This document shows, one piece after another, positions 5,663 through 6,397 of a DNA stretch of 6,397 bases. The notes under the pieces were generated by a model, which was given only the letters and a program-made list of their open reading frames with translations, was not told the DNA's origin and did no database searches. This stretch comes from Deltaproteobacteria bacterium. Its GTDB lineage: Bacteria; Desulfobacterota; Desulfobulbia; Desulfobulbales; Desulfobulbaceae. A program made the translations under genes and the position numbers. How positions within the stretch are numbered: position 1 is the first letter of the stretch; every line of letters starts with the position of its first letter. Where the stretch lies: positions 1 through 6,397 of the forward strand of contig JAJRVA010000015.1 of the NCBI GenBank assembly GCA_024277485.1, written 5' to 3'.

Positions 5663-6397
5663 ATGGTTGCTGAAAAAGAGCAACCGGGACCTGCGGAAGA
5701 TTCGGCAATTATTATTGTCGGCCCCCGTTACCCGGAAAATATCGGCGCGTCAGCGCGTGTTGCCTTTAACTTCGGCATCAGTCAGCTCATCGTCGTTACA
5801 GGAGAGACGCACGATAAAGAACGGATCCTGAAGATGGCAACCCACAAGGCGGCCCATCTTATTCACAACATGGCTGTGTACGGGGACACATCTGATGCGG
5901 TGGCGCCTTTTCAATTTGTCGTCGGCACGACCGCCCGCCGGGGACGGCACCGCGTTCTTGAGCAGACCCCCAGAAAAGTCATGGCCGAACTTGCTCCGCT
6001 GGCCGAAGGCAGCAGGATCGCCCTGATGTTCGGGCCGGAAAATACCGGGCTGACCAACAGGGACCTGGACTTCTGCCAGTTCACCTCGACCATTCCCACG
6101 CAGGATTTTTCTTCACTTAACCTGGCCCAGGCCGTTGCCATTCACTGCTATGAACTGGCCATGGCTCTTCACTCCTCCACCGGCCGGAAAGTTGCCGATA
6201 GTGACTATGCCAACTCCCGCCAGCTGGAGGGCATGTTCAGTCATATAGAGGAAGCGCTGACAACGACCACATTTCTCGGGGAGCAGAACACGACATACTG
6301 GATGCGGAATATCAGGCAGTTTCTGAGCAGAGTCAGGGTAAAGAAAAAGGAAGCCAGCATGATACGGGGCATCTGCCGGAAATTCCTGTGGCATTAC
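5663..6397 (+). CDS. trmJ: TrmJ-like tRNA (Cm32/Um32) 2'-O-methyltransferase, 3' end cut by the window
   Basis: SpoU/TrmH-superfamily (SPOUT) enzyme. TrmJ methylates the 2'-OH of nucleotide 32 in the anticodon loop of certain tRNAs, using S-adenosylmethionine. From ATG 5663, 245 codons are present with no stop before the window ends. E. coli TrmJ is about that length, so only a few residues should be missing. Motif 1: VGPRYPENIGASARVAFNFG (20-38), with the likely catalytic R32. Motif 2: LMFGPENTGLTNRDLDFC (121-138), a cofactor-binding knot segment. Motif 3: IPTQDFSSLNLAQAVAI (144-160). The C-terminal part (LEGMFSHIEEAL, then MRNIRQFLSRVRVKKKEASMIRGI) matches the TrmJ-specific extension, which favours TrmJ over TrmL or TrmH. 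There is no clear Shine-Dalgarno. An in-frame TTG at 5636 is a possible alternative start, but ATG gives the family's expected N-terminus. Other members of the TIGR00050-type group could have a different RNA target. Confidence 0.9.
   Translation, partial: MVAEKEQPGPAEDSAIIIVGPRYPENIGASARVAFNFGISQLIVVTGETHDKERILKMATHKAAHLIHNMAVYGDTSDAVAPFQFVVGTTARRGRHRVLEQTPRKVMAELAPLAEGSRIALMFGPENTGLTNRDLDFCQFTSTIPTQDFSSLNLAQAVAIHCYELAMALHSSTGRKVADSDYANSRQLEGMFSHIEEALTTTTFLGEQNTTYWMRNIRQFLSRVRVKKKEASMIRGICRKFLWHY

Overview
The window looks like an ordinary bacterial chromosome segment of mid-to-high GC. It carries four protein-coding genes and no sign of phage, transposon, CRISPR or tRNA/rRNA genes. Gene content and protein style (a full-length RelA/SpoT homologue next to RNase R, and a TrmJ-type methyltransferase) are compatible with Desulfobacterota (Deltaproteobacteria). 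That placement is inference only, because nothing here is taxonomically decisive.

Layout: 37-2139 (minus strand) is a 700-residue RelA/SpoT-family protein. Its (p)ppGpp hydrolase residues are intact, but the usual synthetase catalytic residues are replaced. After a divergent 331-base intergenic region comes RNase R (2471-4657, plus). This region holds several inverted repeats and a terminator-like hairpin, and may be a structured leader or small RNA. After another 308 bases, which contain two copies of an AT-rich box each followed by an inverted TCCTGC/GCAGGA pair, comes a small membrane-anchored coiled-coil protein of unknown function (4966-5484, plus). A 178-base gap with a heptamer-based inverted repeat follows. 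Then comes a TrmJ-like tRNA 2'-O-methyltransferase (5663 to the window end, plus), whose last residues and stop codon lie beyond the edge.

Three of the four genes touch RNA metabolism or the stringent response: alarmone hydrolysis, structured-RNA decay and tRNA modification. The intergenic spacings are large and the first gene is divergent, so this is better read as a neighbourhood of separately transcribed housekeeping genes than as one operon. The points most worth a second look are the apparent hydrolase-only RSH protein, the structured region ahead of rnr, and the two repeat-bearing intergenic regions. I saw no convincing undescribed multi-gene system.
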